NCBI GenBank assembly: GCA_031412575.1
Contig: JANODG010000002.1
Location: 1-6,144 of the forward strand
Length of the DNA stretch: 6,144 nt
Direction of reading: 5' to 3'
DNA from: JAMLIO01 sp031412575
GTDB lineage: Bacteria; Bdellovibrionota; Bdellovibrionia; Bdellovibrionales; UBA1609
The position numbers were made by a program, and so were the translations under genes. Of this stretch, positions 1-5,398 are shown piece by piece (the stretch's first letter is position 1; every line of letters begins with the position of its first letter). The notes under the pieces were generated by a model. That model ran no database searches. It was not told the origin of the DNA and saw only the letters and a program-made list of their open reading frames with translations.

Positions 1-809
1 TCACAGGTATTATCGAAAAAGGTCGTTCATTTATCAGTCAAGTTATGGGATTGGTTTTAGGATCTTTTGACTTTTCGTACAGCATACAGCGAGACAAAAC
101 TTACAACGAAGGCACTGGAATCACGTCAGGAACTTACCTTGTAATGCAAAATGCTGAATTCGAAGTTGAGCTAACATCTTATGAACAGTGTTTGTCTGTA
201 AGATGGCACCCAGACTTTGCAGCTAAATACAGTCAGTCTGTTAGTTTTGACACGGACAAAGAGTCTGCGACATATAACCCACTTGCTGAAAATTACATTC
301 GAGCTTTATATTTATGTTCTGGTGAAATTGAGGAAACTCCGATTGCAGTGAACGAAAAGTATTATTATTTCACTCAGCATTTTACCGAAGGCGACATGTT
401 AGATCCTGCGGACATTCATAACCATCCTTGGCTTTTGTCTTTACGTGGAGTGCGTGAGTTTAATACTTTCATGCTTTCACTTCAGGAGTTTGAATCTCAG
501 CCTGACGGAAGTTATATTCCAGATAAAGTAAATGGCGAAGAGCTGATTGGTTACTTTGATTTTATTGGAAGCGACATGGAAAATATCCGTAGACAGATGA
601 ATGGTGACCCAAGCAATACGGATCATTACCAAACCACATTAAGACAAGAGTGGCCAATTCATCAAATGGTAACGACTTATAAAGAAGTTATGCCTACCTT
701 CCCAGGCACTTACACACAGTTACCCGCAAAAGACTACTACGACCGCACATGGCCTTGGGACACAGGAGTTCCTGGTGATGTCATGCAAAAAGCTAACATT
801 TGTAACTAA
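1..809 (+). CDS. Hypothetical protein, 3' portion (5' end outside window)
   Basis: This is the C-terminal part of a protein I do not recognise. An ATG at 45 would give 254 residues, but the same frame is open leftwards to the window edge (codons from position 3 read TGIIEKGRSFISQV before that Met). No Shine-Dalgarno sequence precedes the ATG, so the gene very likely begins outside the window. The visible part is acidic, rich in Tyr, Phe, Asp and Glu, with no evident membrane segment. Numbered from the ATG, Cys fall at 49, 91 and 253, the last one residue before the C-terminus; such sparse cysteines could form disulfides in an exported protein, which is inference. No catalytic motif stands out. 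The stop codon is followed immediately by the long inverted repeat starting at 810, and the next gene converges on it. Coding is confident from length and codon texture; function is unknown. Confidence 0.8.
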   Translation, partial: TGIIEKGRSFISQVMGLVLGSFDFSYSIQRDKTYNEGTGITSGTYLVMQNAEFEVELTSYEQCLSVRWHPDFAAKYSQSVSFDTDKESATYNPLAENYIRALYLCSGEIEETPIAVNEKYYYFTQHFTEGDMLDPADIHNHPWLLSLRGVREFNTFMLSLQEFESQPDGSYIPDKVNGEELIGYFDFIGSDMENIRRQMNGDPSNTDHYQTTLRQEWPIHQMVTTYKEVMPTFPGTYTQLPAKDYYDRTWPWDTGVPGDVMQKANICN

Positions 810-895
810 GCTGTCCGCAGGACGAAAAGCTCCAGCGAGGATTGGCTGGGCGTGCGAAGCCGCCCGAAAAGGCCAATCCGAGTGTGCTAGACAGC
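810..895 (+). other. Compact multi-branch structured module (left outer part of the palindrome)
   Basis: Read on the plus strand this segment can fold on itself, independently of the large palindrome. An outer stem gctgtc (810-815) pairs with gacagc (890-895). An inner stem ggattggc (839-846) pairs with gccaatcc (872-879) and is extended by gggcg (848-852) with cgccc (861-865). A small gtcc/ggac hairpin lies near 813-822. It begins at the base after the upstream stop codon, so it would sit in that gene's 3' untranslated RNA. The GC content is clearly higher than the surrounding coding DNA. This looks like a dispersed intergenic repeat unit or a 3'-end stability/termination element. The folding was done by eye, without energies. 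Confidence 0.5.
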
Positions 896-960
896 GTAAA
901 CCCTCTAAAAAAGATCTACCTTAAAAAATAAACTTAAAAGTTTATGTAAATCCATTTACA

Positions 961-1042
961 CCCGCTATCGGCCGCAGGCTCGTCTCCCGCAAAGTATCAC
1001 TTTGTGCTACTTTGCAAGATACGCCCTGCGCGACCGCTGATA
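961..1042. terminator. GC-rich central hairpin with U-rich flanks, possible two-way terminator
   Basis: The spacer between the near-perfect AT-rich arms is GC-rich and itself imperfectly palindromic, with an 8-bp perfect stem (989-996 with 1008-1015) around an 11-nt loop at the centre. On the plus strand it is followed by T-rich DNA (runs of T at 1075-1081 and 1092-1097). On the minus strand the left arm gives matching T runs. Both flanking genes point toward this site, so a shared terminator is plausible. The T runs lie some 35 to 55 nt from the GC-rich stem rather than directly after it, so this is not a classic intrinsic terminator. Confidence 0.4.
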
Positions 1043-1221
1043 TGTAAATGGATTTACATAAACCTTTTAAGTTTATTTTTTAAGGTAGATATTTTTTAGA
1101 GGACGCTGTCTAGTCACTCGATGGCCTTTCGGGCTTAGTTTTACGTTTAGAAATGGCATAGGGGTCTTCTAGATATTTATGCTAGTTCTCATGGCTTTTG
1201 CGCTCTCGCTGGAACCTTTCT

Positions 1222-2448
1222 TTACAGGACATCCTTCAAAAAACTTTTAGAGACGTTGCCGTCGATGTCTAAGAAATTTGGTTTTTCTTTGACGTGTTTT
1301 TTGTGGATTTCGTAAATTAAGTTTCGTATCTCTTGGGATGTTTTTGCGACGTTGACCGCTTTGATGGATGAGTCGGGTTCGACTTGGACTTTTTTGAATA
1401 TTTCAGCTTCACGATTGTTTTGATGAAAGGGCCCTACGATGACCGGAGTGTTGCAGACTAAGGCTTCCATCACGCTGTGTACTTTTTGTTTAAACGAACC
1501 ACCAATGAAAGCTGCGTAACTGTTAAAATAAAGTCTTGGAAGAACGCCAAATTGGTCGACAATTAGGACGTCGAAGTCGACGTTTAGTTTTTCGAAGTTC
1601 ACTTTAAAATCCCATTCGCTTAGAAATTTTAAAATATATCCTTTCGAAGTGAAGTAAGATTTTATGGTTTTAAAGAAGGCTTCATCTTTTTCGTGGGGCA
1701 CTAAGATCAATTGACCGAATTTTTTATCCCACGCAGTTGATAAAAAATTAAAATCCTCGGGCCAAATGGAGCCCGCCACAAAAGTGGGTTTTAAATATTG
1801 AACTTTGGGATTTAACGACAATTTATGTTGAACCTGATCCCATCTGGAATCGCCATGAACAAGAACTTTAGCTTTAGGCATAATGTTTAAAACATTGGTT
1901 TTGTCTTCGCTGGTCACCACACTTATCAAACTTAATTTTTGAAAGATCCATTGGTAATAGGATTTTCTTAAAAGGTTTTTGACAGGGACTTGGGTTCTGG
2001 AAAATAACACCGTCGGGATTTTAAGATTTTGGCATTGGGTTAGCAACTCAGGCCAAAGATCTGTTCTAGAGATAAAAAAAATTGTGGGCTGATGTAACTT
2101 TAAAAAACTTCGGGTTGGGCCAGGTAAATCCAAAGGCAGTGGAATCACTTGATCAATTTCGGGATTTTTTTCGATGACATCCACATAAGAATTAGAAAAA
2201 TAAGTCATGATGACTTTGCACGTTGGTATTTGTGATTTCAGCTCCCGAATGATGGGAAAGGCGTATTCGGCTTCACCGGAAGAAGCATGGAAAATGTATG
2301 TGGCATCTACTGAAGTTTTTAAGTCACTGTTTTTTGAATGCCTCAGTCTTAGAATAATATAGTCTCGGGTGCCTTTGAACAAAATGATCTTTATAGGAAA
2401 AATAAAGATCAGATAAAAAAACGAGATTAGTCTATACATTATGATCAT
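1222..2448 (-). CDS. waaA: 3-deoxy-D-manno-octulosonic acid (Kdo) transferase, divergent
   Basis: Members of this family (glycosyltransferase family 30) transfer Kdo from CMP-Kdo to lipid A precursor at the cytoplasmic face of the inner membrane, the first sugar step of the LPS core. At 408 residues it is close to the usual length. An N-terminal hydrophobic segment (about 5-24) is the expected membrane anchor. Motifs in order: HASSGEAE at 54-61 (Glu59 in the place of the catalytic base of the H-x-V-S-x-GE motif), DLPGPTRSFL at 107-116, SRTDLWPEL at 127-135, VHGDSRWDQV at 197-206, VAGSIWPED at 224-232, LVPHEKDE at 249-256, YAAFIGGSF at 311-319, HSVMEAL at 324-330 and PVIVGP at 335-340. It departs from the typical form: ETELWP is RTDLWP, and HNPLEPA is HSVMEAL, though the Glu remains. 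Start: ATG at 2448, or a second in-frame ATG at 2439; neither has a clear ribosome binding site. The 3' end overlaps the inverted repeat. Family call is firm; exact specificity is less so. Confidence 0.88.
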   Translation of the reverse strand: MIIMYRLISFFYLIFIFPIKIILFKGTRDYIILRLRHSKNSDLKTSVDATYIFHASSGEAEYAFPIIRELKSQIPTCKVIMTYFSNSYVDVIEKNPEIDQVIPLPLDLPGPTRSFLKLHQPTIFFISRTDLWPELLTQCQNLKIPTVLFSRTQVPVKNLLRKSYYQWIFQKLSLISVVTSEDKTNVLNIMPKAKVLVHGDSRWDQVQHKLSLNPKVQYLKPTFVAGSIWPEDFNFLSTAWDKKFGQLILVPHEKDEAFFKTIKSYFTSKGYILKFLSEWDFKVNFEKLNVDFDVLIVDQFGVLPRLYFNSYAAFIGGSFKQKVHSVMEALVCNTPVIVGPFHQNNREAEIFKKVQVEPDSSIKAVNVAKTSQEIRNLIYEIHKKHVKEKPNFLDIDGNVSKSFLKDVL

Positions 2449-2456
2449 GCTTAAAG

Positions 2457-2462
2457 ATCATA
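2457..2462 (-). promoter_or_regulatory. Possible -10 element for the Kdo transferase gene
   Basis: On the minus strand a TATGAT hexamer lies 8 nt before the first ATG. Transcription started at the usual distance would begin two or so bases before the start codon, giving a nearly leaderless mRNA. That fits the absence of a Shine-Dalgarno sequence. No good -35 hexamer is visible at 16-18 bp upstream, so the call is tentative. Confidence 0.25.
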
Positions 2463-2517
2463 GACTACAAGTTTGACCCAGCGTAGGAAATTTAAAATTT
2501 TCAAGATTATTTTTTTA

Positions 2518-2545
2518 TTGATCTCAGCGGCAGTGTTGCTATCAT
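2518..2545 (+). promoter_or_regulatory. Possible promoter for the DUF2799-like gene
   Basis: TTGATC (2518-2523) and TATCAT (2540-2545) are separated by 16 bp and resemble sigma-70 -35 and -10 elements. They would give a leader of about 45 nt before the start codon at 2597. A strong AAGGGG ribosome binding site lies at 2586-2591. The 148-bp region between this gene and the divergent waaA is AT-rich, so chance matches are likely. Other weak candidates exist, such as TATAAA at 2572-2577. Confidence 0.3.
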
Positions 2546-2596
2546 TAGTCTTTAGTTATTAAGTTCAGCTTTATAAAAATCATAAAAGGGGTTTTC

Positions 2597-3154
2597 ATGA
2601 AAAATTTAAGTGCAGTCATATTTTTGGTCGGTTCATCTTTATTAAGCTTTCAAGCACACGCAATTTCTGCTGAAAAATGTCAATCTACAGACTGGTTTGC
2701 TGTTGGTCGTGACACAGGAACAAAAGGTGCTCCTGCAGATAAAATCTTAAAAGATCAGGCCGCTTGTCAAAAAAAAGGTGTTGAGATTTCTTTAGAGCAG
2801 TACAAAAAAGGTTGGGAAATGGGCATGAGTCAATACTGTGGTTTTGACAATGCGTATCAGCTTGGTTTTAAGAAAAAGACGCCTTCAAAGTTTTGTCCTA
2901 TCGAATATAAATCTGATTTCGATCAGTTTTATGCATGGGGTAAAGAAGCTTTTGCTTTAGAGAAAAAAGTTAAATCTACGGAATCAAAGCTAAAGGGTAA
3001 AATTAAAGATTTAGAATCTACTTCGAAAAAGAAAGAAGGCTTAGAAAAAGATGTTAAAAATCTTGAAGAAGAAGCTAAAGGTTTAAACAAACAGGTTGAT
3101 TCAATTGAATCACAGATGAAGAAAAAAAGATCATCTGCAAAAAAATCGAATTAA
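2597..3154 (+). CDS. Secreted DUF2799-like four-cysteine protein with C-terminal coiled coil
   Basis: This 185-residue protein has a clear signal peptide: a Lys at position 2, a hydrophobic core and an AHA cleavage site at 20-22. It is therefore exported to the periplasm or surface. Residues 27-101 match the DUF2799 pattern as I know it: C28, TDWFAVGRDTG (31-41), C57 followed by KKGVEIS, a QYKKGWEMG block (69-77), YC (80-81), an LGF block (89-91) and CP (100-101). The four Cys (28, 57, 81, 100) could form two disulfides. The family has no established function that I can state. From about 118 to 175 the chain is Lys/Glu-rich with regular Leu and Val spacing, a strong coiled-coil candidate, ending in a basic tail (KKKRSSAKKSN). 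Short DUF2799 proteins usually end near the last CP motif, so this tail is an addition. The start is supported by AAGGGG at 2586-2591, 5 nt ahead of the ATG. It seems monocistronic, with a terminator after it. Confidence 0.87.
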   Translation: MKNLSAVIFLVGSSLLSFQAHAISAEKCQSTDWFAVGRDTGTKGAPADKILKDQAACQKKGVEISLEQYKKGWEMGMSQYCGFDNAYQLGFKKKTPSKFCPIEYKSDFDQFYAWGKEAFALEKKVKSTESKLKGKIKDLESTSKKKEGLEKDVKNLEEEAKGLNKQVDSIESQMKKKRSSAKKSN

Positions 3155-3224
3155 TTTCGAGCCCATAAATCATAAATATTTAAGTATTATTTATGTTATC
3201 AAACCAAATAGTTTAATTTGAATG

Positions 3225-3258
3225 AGGGGCCAGCTAAAACTTGGCCCTTTATATTTTT
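3225..3258 (+). terminator. Intrinsic terminator of the DUF2799-like gene
   Basis: The stem aggggcca (3225-3232) pairs with tggccctt (3242-3249), 8 bp with one G-U pair and a 9-nt loop. It is followed by a T-rich tract ending at 3258. It lies about 70 bp after the stop codon at 3154 and before the next gene, separating the two transcription units. A weaker AT-only hairpin lies between it and the stop. Confidence 0.65.
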
Positions 3259-3313
3259 GGGAAAGATCAGTGTTCTCATTTTGAAGTTCTTATTTGTGAA
3301 ATATTCATCTGAA

Positions 3314-3319
3314 TATAAC
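3314..3319 (+). promoter_or_regulatory. Possible -10 element for the membrane protein/photolyase unit
   Basis: TATAAC ends 7 nt before the ATG at 3327. If used, the transcript would start at or next to the start codon. The gene has no recognisable Shine-Dalgarno sequence, which fits a leaderless mRNA. The -35 region at a 17-bp spacing (tatttg) is poor. A TTGAAG at 3281-3286 is too far away for this -10. Confidence 0.25.
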
Positions 3320-3326
3320 ATCTGGT

Positions 3327-3767
3327 ATGACTTTGTTTTTCGAATACGATTTTAATTTTAAAGCCCAGCTTTTTTGCTGCTTTTATTTGACAGGTTTGAT
3401 TTGGACCATTCAATCGGTGCATTATCCGGCATATCATTACATAGATTTAGCTAAATTTGTTCAGTATCAAGAGTATCACACGAAGTGGATAACCCCGGTT
3501 GTGGCTCCGTTTATGATCATTGAGCTTTTCACGGCTTTCATGCTGATGGTGTCGTCTAAAAATCAAACCTTTTGGATATTAAATTTAGTTGGTGTTCTTT
3601 TACTTTGGGCCGTCACTTTTTTTATAAGTGTCCCAACTCACAATCGTTTAATGCAGGGTTATGATCAAAAGGCAGCCGAGACGCTAATTTTGACAAATTG
3701 GCTTCGTACGCTATTTTGGTCGGTCAGATCTTTCGGACTGTTTTATATTTGGTCAGTAAAAATTTAA
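3327..3767 (+). CDS. Four-helix integral membrane protein, probable photolyase partner
   Basis: This 146-residue protein has about four predicted membrane segments (near 12-32, 54-75, 81-101 and 120-143). I do not know its function. Conserved-looking polar residues lie in or next to the helices: QSVHYPAY at 29-36, H51, P61 with E66, the PTHN block at 103-106, and NWLRTLFWSVR at 124-134. Such His/Glu/Asn/Arg placements suggest a cofactor- or substrate-binding membrane protein. The four-helix build is reminiscent of the DUF1772 (anthrone oxygenase-like) group, but I cannot confirm that. The ATG is preceded by an in-frame stop at 3297 and no clear ribosome binding site. The next gene is a photolyase on the same strand with no terminator between them, so co-transcription is likely. 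The last codons (SVKI and stop) are built from the first unit of the 15-bp repeat. Confidence 0.8.
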   Translation: MTLFFEYDFNFKAQLFCCFYLTGLIWTIQSVHYPAYHYIDLAKFVQYQEYHTKWITPVVAPFMIIELFTAFMLMVSSKNQTFWILNLVGVLLLWAVTFFISVPTHNRLMQGYDQKAAETLILTNWLRTLFWSVRSFGLFYIWSVKI

Positions 3768-3850
3768 TGTGTAAAAATTTAGCCATTAAGAATTTAAGCA
3801 TTGAAAATTTAATCAGCAAAACTTTAACCAGCAAAAATTTAAGCATTTAA
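3767..3850 (+). CDS. Possible 27-residue KNLSI-repeat peptide encoded by the tandem repeat
   Basis: An ATG at 3767 overlaps the stop codon of the membrane protein gene by one base (TAATG), a common arrangement for translational coupling. The frame runs for 27 residues through five repeat units: KNLAI, KNLSI, ENLIS, KTLTS and KNLSI, giving a Leu every five residues. It ends at a TAA created inside the seventh unit, 10 nt before the photolyase ribosome binding site. It has no ribosome binding site of its own. It may be a coupling leader that carries ribosomes toward the photolyase start, or a chance product of a 15-bp repeat lacking stops in this frame. No known function. Low confidence that it is translated. 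Confidence 0.3.
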   Translation: MCKNLAIKNLSIENLISKTLTSKNLSI

Positions 3851-3860
3851 AATTTAAATC

Positions 3861-3865
3861 AAGGA
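3861..3865 (+). promoter_or_regulatory. Ribosome binding site of the photolyase, inside the last repeat unit
   Basis: AAGGA lies 7 nt before the ATG at 3873. It differs from the aaaaa at the same place in other repeat units by only two bases, so the signal seems to have arisen from (or been kept in) a repeat copy. It fixes the photolyase start codon. Confidence 0.7.
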
Positions 3866-3872
3866 CTTAAGC

Positions 3873-5372
3873 ATGAAGACTGCTTTATTAATTTTAGGAA
3901 ACCAACTTTTTCCTATCGAGCATTTAAAAAAATTAAAAGTAAATAAAATCTTAATGTTCGAAGACTTAAGTTTATGTGAGCATTTTAAATACCATAAACA
4001 TAAAATTATTTTCTTTTTATCGGCCATGAGACATTACCGCGATTCATTGATCGAAGAAGGGTTTGATGTTCACTACTTACAAGCCGACCAAACTGAATTT
4101 AAAGAATCCTATGATTTCAAATTAGATCAATTTTTTAAAAAAAATCCTGATTATCAAAATCTAACTTACTTTGAAATTGAAGATAAGTTTTTCGAGATTC
4201 AAATTAAAGATTATATTAAATCTAAAAAATTAAAATCTGAAGAAATTCAATCTCCTCTGTTTCTATGTTCACGACAGGGTTTTAAAGATTATTTATCCAG
4301 TGTTAAAAAACCATTCATGAAGACCTTTTACGAGCGTGAACGAAAGCGTCTTTCGATTTTAGTCGACAAGAACAACAAACCCGAAGGCGGGGCTTGGAGT
4401 TATGACTCTGAAAACAGAAAAAAGCTTCCAAAGGGTGTCGCAGTTCCTGAATTTGTTCCGGCAGTTTCAGACGAATTGACCCAAGACGTAATATTCTTGG
4501 TCGAAACACTTTTTCCTGATCATCCTGGAGATGGGGATAATTTTTGGATTCCCGTTACACGAGAAGATTCTTTAAAATGGCTTAAAATTTTTATAAAAGA
4601 ACGCCTTCACCAATTTGGGGATTACCAAGACGCCATCACTGATCAAAGTGACTTTGTATTTCATTCGATCATTTCACCGATGCTAAATGTCGGATTAATA
4701 CTCCCAGATGAAGTGGTTGAACTTTCCTTAAAGGCTTATCAAGAGTCTGGTAAGAAACTTTCTCTGAATTCCTTAGAAGGATTTATCAGACAAGTTATAG
4801 GCTGGCGTGAATTTGTGAGGGGCATTTATCAAAATTTCGAAGAGCAGCAATCCAAGGGAAATTTTTGGAAACATCAGCAAAAATTAAAGTCTTGTTGGTA
4901 CGACGGTACAACTGGGATTCCGGTCTTAGATTTTTCGATTAAAAAAGCAGTGAAGTGGGGTTACAACCACCACATCGAAAGATTGATGGTTGTAAGCAAC
5001 ATGATGCTGTTAAGTGAAGTGCACCCTAAAGAAGTCCACAAGTGGTTCATGGAGATGTTTGTGGACAGTTCGGACTGGGTTATGGGTCCAAACGTCTACG
5101 GCATGGGGCAGTTCAGTGACGGCGGAATATTCGCGACTAAGCCTTACATTTGTGGGTCTAACTATTACATGAAGATGAGCTCGTTTGGTAAAGGCGACTG
5201 GTGTGATATTGTTGATGGTTTATACTGGCGCTTTATCGATAAACATAAATCATTTTATGAATCCAATCCAAGAATGGGAATGATGGTTCAAATCTTAAAT
5301 AAAATGGATAAGTCTAAAAAAAGCAGAATCATCAAATTAGCAGACGATTTTATAGAACGAACCACGAAGTAG
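3873..5372 (+). CDS. Cryptochrome/photolyase family protein, PhrB/CryB-like but lacking the Fe-S cysteines
   Basis: This is a flavoprotein of the photolyase/cryptochrome superfamily: FAD-dependent, light-driven repair of UV photoproducts (probably of (6-4) type if it follows PhrB) or blue-light sensing. At 499 residues it has the family's usual length. The N-terminal Rossmann domain opens with LLILGNQLFP (5-14), typical of the bacterial Fe-S group, which binds a lumazine antenna. The FAD-binding helical domain shows EGFIRQVIGWREFVRGIY (302-319), TTGIPVLD (346-353), HHIERLMVVSN (366-376) with the His pair matching PhrB His365/366, VHKWFMEMFVD (388-398), NVYGMGQFSDGG (407-418) and KPYICGSNYYMKMS (423-436). 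Against PhrB as I remember it, the Fe-S ligand Cys350 falls on Val351. The YCxxC stretch and the following ten or so residues are missing (436-446 reads SSFGKGDWCDI). Only Cys444 lies near the fourth ligand. A cluster is therefore unlikely. A strong AAGGA sets the start. Probably in an operon with the membrane protein gene upstream. Confidence 0.92.
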   Translation: MKTALLILGNQLFPIEHLKKLKVNKILMFEDLSLCEHFKYHKHKIIFFLSAMRHYRDSLIEEGFDVHYLQADQTEFKESYDFKLDQFFKKNPDYQNLTYFEIEDKFFEIQIKDYIKSKKLKSEEIQSPLFLCSRQGFKDYLSSVKKPFMKTFYERERKRLSILVDKNNKPEGGAWSYDSENRKKLPKGVAVPEFVPAVSDELTQDVIFLVETLFPDHPGDGDNFWIPVTREDSLKWLKIFIKERLHQFGDYQDAITDQSDFVFHSIISPMLNVGLILPDEVVELSLKAYQESGKKLSLNSLEGFIRQVIGWREFVRGIYQNFEEQQSKGNFWKHQQKLKSCWYDGTTGIPVLDFSIKKAVKWGYNHHIERLMVVSNMMLLSEVHPKEVHKWFMEMFVDSSDWVMGPNVYGMGQFSDGGIFATKPYICGSNYYMKMSSFGKGDWCDIVDGLYWRFIDKHKSFYESNPRMGMMVQILNKMDKSKKSRIIKLADDFIERTTK

Positions 5373-5376
5373 GCAA

Positions 5377-5394
5377 TAAGTGCTTTCGCACTTA
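5377..5394. terminator. Stem-loop between convergent genes
   Basis: A perfect 7-bp stem, taagtgc (5377-5383) with gcactta (5388-5394), closes a 4-nt loop (tttc). It lies in the 26-bp gap between the photolyase stop and the stop of the convergent reverse gene, so it could serve both transcripts. A gtag/ctac pair (5369-5372 with 5399-5402) could extend it outward. No T tract follows on either strand, so termination may be weak or the hairpin may protect 3' ends. Confidence 0.5.
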
Positions 5395-5398
5395 CGGT

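Larger units (their letters stand above)
810..1231. repeat. Long imperfect inverted repeat filling a convergent intergenic gap
   Basis: The 412-bp gap holds no convincing gene and is organised as one palindrome centred near 1002. The best arms are 902-960 and 1043-1102: the reverse complement of the left arm matches the right with one mismatch and one extra C. Outside these, 887-897 pairs perfectly with 1103-1113 (ctagacagcgt / acgctgtctag). Next, 861-884 pairs imperfectly with 1115-1135 (both carry ggcc and a cgggc-type block). A ctcgctgga block at 1205-1213 matches the complement of 831-839. Inside the arms the GC-rich centre is also palindromic, with gcaaagta at 989-996 and tactttgc at 1008-1015. 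The right outer part is longer and more degraded, with about 65 bp of unmatched AT-rich DNA at 1136-1204. The right edge overlaps the last codons and stop of the Kdo transferase gene. It could be a mobile palindromic repeat, a two-way terminator, or both. Confidence 0.9.
3758..3875 (+). repeat. Eight-copy degenerate 15-bp tandem repeat joining two genes
   Basis: Units start at 3758, 3773, 3788, 3803, 3818, 3833, 3848 and 3861. All are 15 bp except the seventh, which is 13 bp. The working consensus is aaaaatttaagcatt, with an invariant TTA or near match at the same place in the first seven units. The first unit lies across the end and stop codon of the membrane protein gene. The last (aaggacttaagcatg) matches the sixth at 12 of 15 positions and carries both the AAGGA ribosome binding site and the ATG of the photolyase. 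The period is a multiple of three, so changes in copy number keep the frame of the small reading frame inside it. Confidence 0.85.

Noticed and set aside
45..809. Complete 254-residue gene starting at the ATG at 45
   Set aside because: The frame is open to the left edge and the ATG lacks a ribosome binding site, so it is treated as a partial gene.
810..895. tRNA or other cloverleaf RNA gene
   Set aside because: The fold has branches, but there is no acceptor-stem/anticodon/T-loop arrangement and the stem lengths do not fit a tRNA.
810..1231. Integron attC site or insertion-sequence ends
   Set aside because: No GTTRRRY-type core site, no transposase gene and no clear target duplication are visible; the palindrome's arms do not flank any gene.
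2473..2498. TTGACC / TAAAAT promoter upstream of the DUF2799-like gene
   Set aside because: The spacing of 14 bp is too short for a normal sigma-70 promoter.
3758..3875. CRISPR array
   Set aside because: The 15-bp units are directly adjacent with no spacers, and they overlap gene ends.
4315..4509. 64-codon reverse frame opposite the photolyase
   Set aside because: It lies fully inside the strongly supported photolyase gene, has Arg/Cys/Ser-rich composition typical of an antisense shadow, and has no ribosome binding site.
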